NCBI GenBank assembly: GCA_023548195.1 | Contig: JAJHZJ010000009.1 | Location: 5,544,715 to 5,608,714, forward strand | DNA length: 64,000 nucleotides | DNA from: Bettongia penicillata ogilbyi | Lineage: Eukaryota > Chordata > Mammalia > Diprotodontia > Potoroidae | Direction of reading: 5' to 3' | In this document: one piece after another, positions 63,955 to 64,000 of the stretch | Layout of the letters: the number at the start of each line of letters is the position of its first letter | Numbering within the stretch: the first letter of the stretch is position 1 | The notes under the pieces: model-generated | Told to the model about the DNA's origin: nothing | What the model saw: the letters and a program-made list of their open reading frames with translations, nothing else | Database searches by the model: none | Translations under genes and position numbers: made by a program

Positions 63955-64000
63955 CCTATTGTGTTCATTCACGTCCAACTCTTTGTGACCCATTTTGAGG
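63955..64000 (-). mobile_element. RTE-tailed CORE SINE (MAR1-like), cut by window end
   Basis: GTTCATTCACGTCCAACTCTTTGTGACCC is the tail of the SINE; the rest lies beyond the window. Confidence 0.7.

Larger units (their letters stand above)
40419..64000 (-). other. CHRNA7: CHRNA7 intron 2 (partial, runs off right end)
   Basis: The sequence upstream of exon 3 on the minus strand ends TTTTTTTTCAG. I did not find the exon 2 coding sequence up to base 64000, so intron 2 is at least 23.5 kb. No other gene was recognised inside it. Confidence 0.7.

Noticed and set aside
40419..64000. CHRNA7 exon 2
   Set aside because: No matching coding sequence was found; probably beyond the right end.

Overview
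The window is nuclear DNA of a mammal, very probably a marsupial. It holds one real gene seen in pieces, and almost everything else is intron filled with retroelement fossils. Two short exons on the minus strand, 27431-27540 (110 bp) and 40374-40418 (45 bp), encode adjoining parts of the ligand-binding domain of the neuronal nicotinic acetylcholine receptor alpha-7 subunit (CHRNA7, exons 4 and 3). Both have consensus GT/AG borders, the right lengths and matching phase. Intron 3 is therefore 12.8 kb. Intron 4 runs off the left end (at least 27.4 kb) and intron 2 off the right end (at least 23.5 kb). I saw no exon 2, exon 5 or other gene.

The repeats point to a marsupial: many MIR and L2 fragments, a SINE whose tail matches a Bov-B-like RTE LINE present in the window, a second tRNA-derived SINE ending in (AC)n, and L1 copies with a 5' end containing CAAGATGGC. 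Smaller contributions come from hAT-type DNA elements, CR1/L3-like fragments and endogenous retroviruses.

Layout. 1-728: nothing recognised. 729-5790: a broken class I (gammaretrovirus-like) endogenous retrovirus that is not a provirus but a retrocopy of viral RNA (R-U5-gag-pro-pol-env remnant-U3-R-A tail inside an 18 bp target duplication). 7960-12060: an older unclassified retroelement with a nested L1 derivative lacking ORF2, then an L1 3' end with a SINE in it. 12-27 kb: MIR, L2, an RTE LINE, SINEs, a hAT element with a perfect 8 bp duplication, and two low-repeat stretches that could be regulatory. 26.3-28.4 kb: CHRNA7 exon 4 between two L1 3' fragments in direct orientation. 29.4-30.1 kb: a low-repeat stretch with two octamer motifs. 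37397-37857: a solo LTR with a 6 bp duplication. 40.4 kb: exon 3. 41305-42374: a 5' L1 fragment with a 16 bp target duplication but no 3' end and no A tail. 42-64 kb: L2, MIR, SINEs, hAT and CR1/L3-like remnants.

The most notable signals are mechanistic: three different L1-machinery products (retrocopied retrovirus, tailless L1 5' fragment, ORF2-less L1), each bounded by its own target-site duplication. No RNA genes, CRISPR arrays or bacterial features were seen. Repeat family names and borders come from reading by eye and are approximate; target duplications and exon borders are exact.
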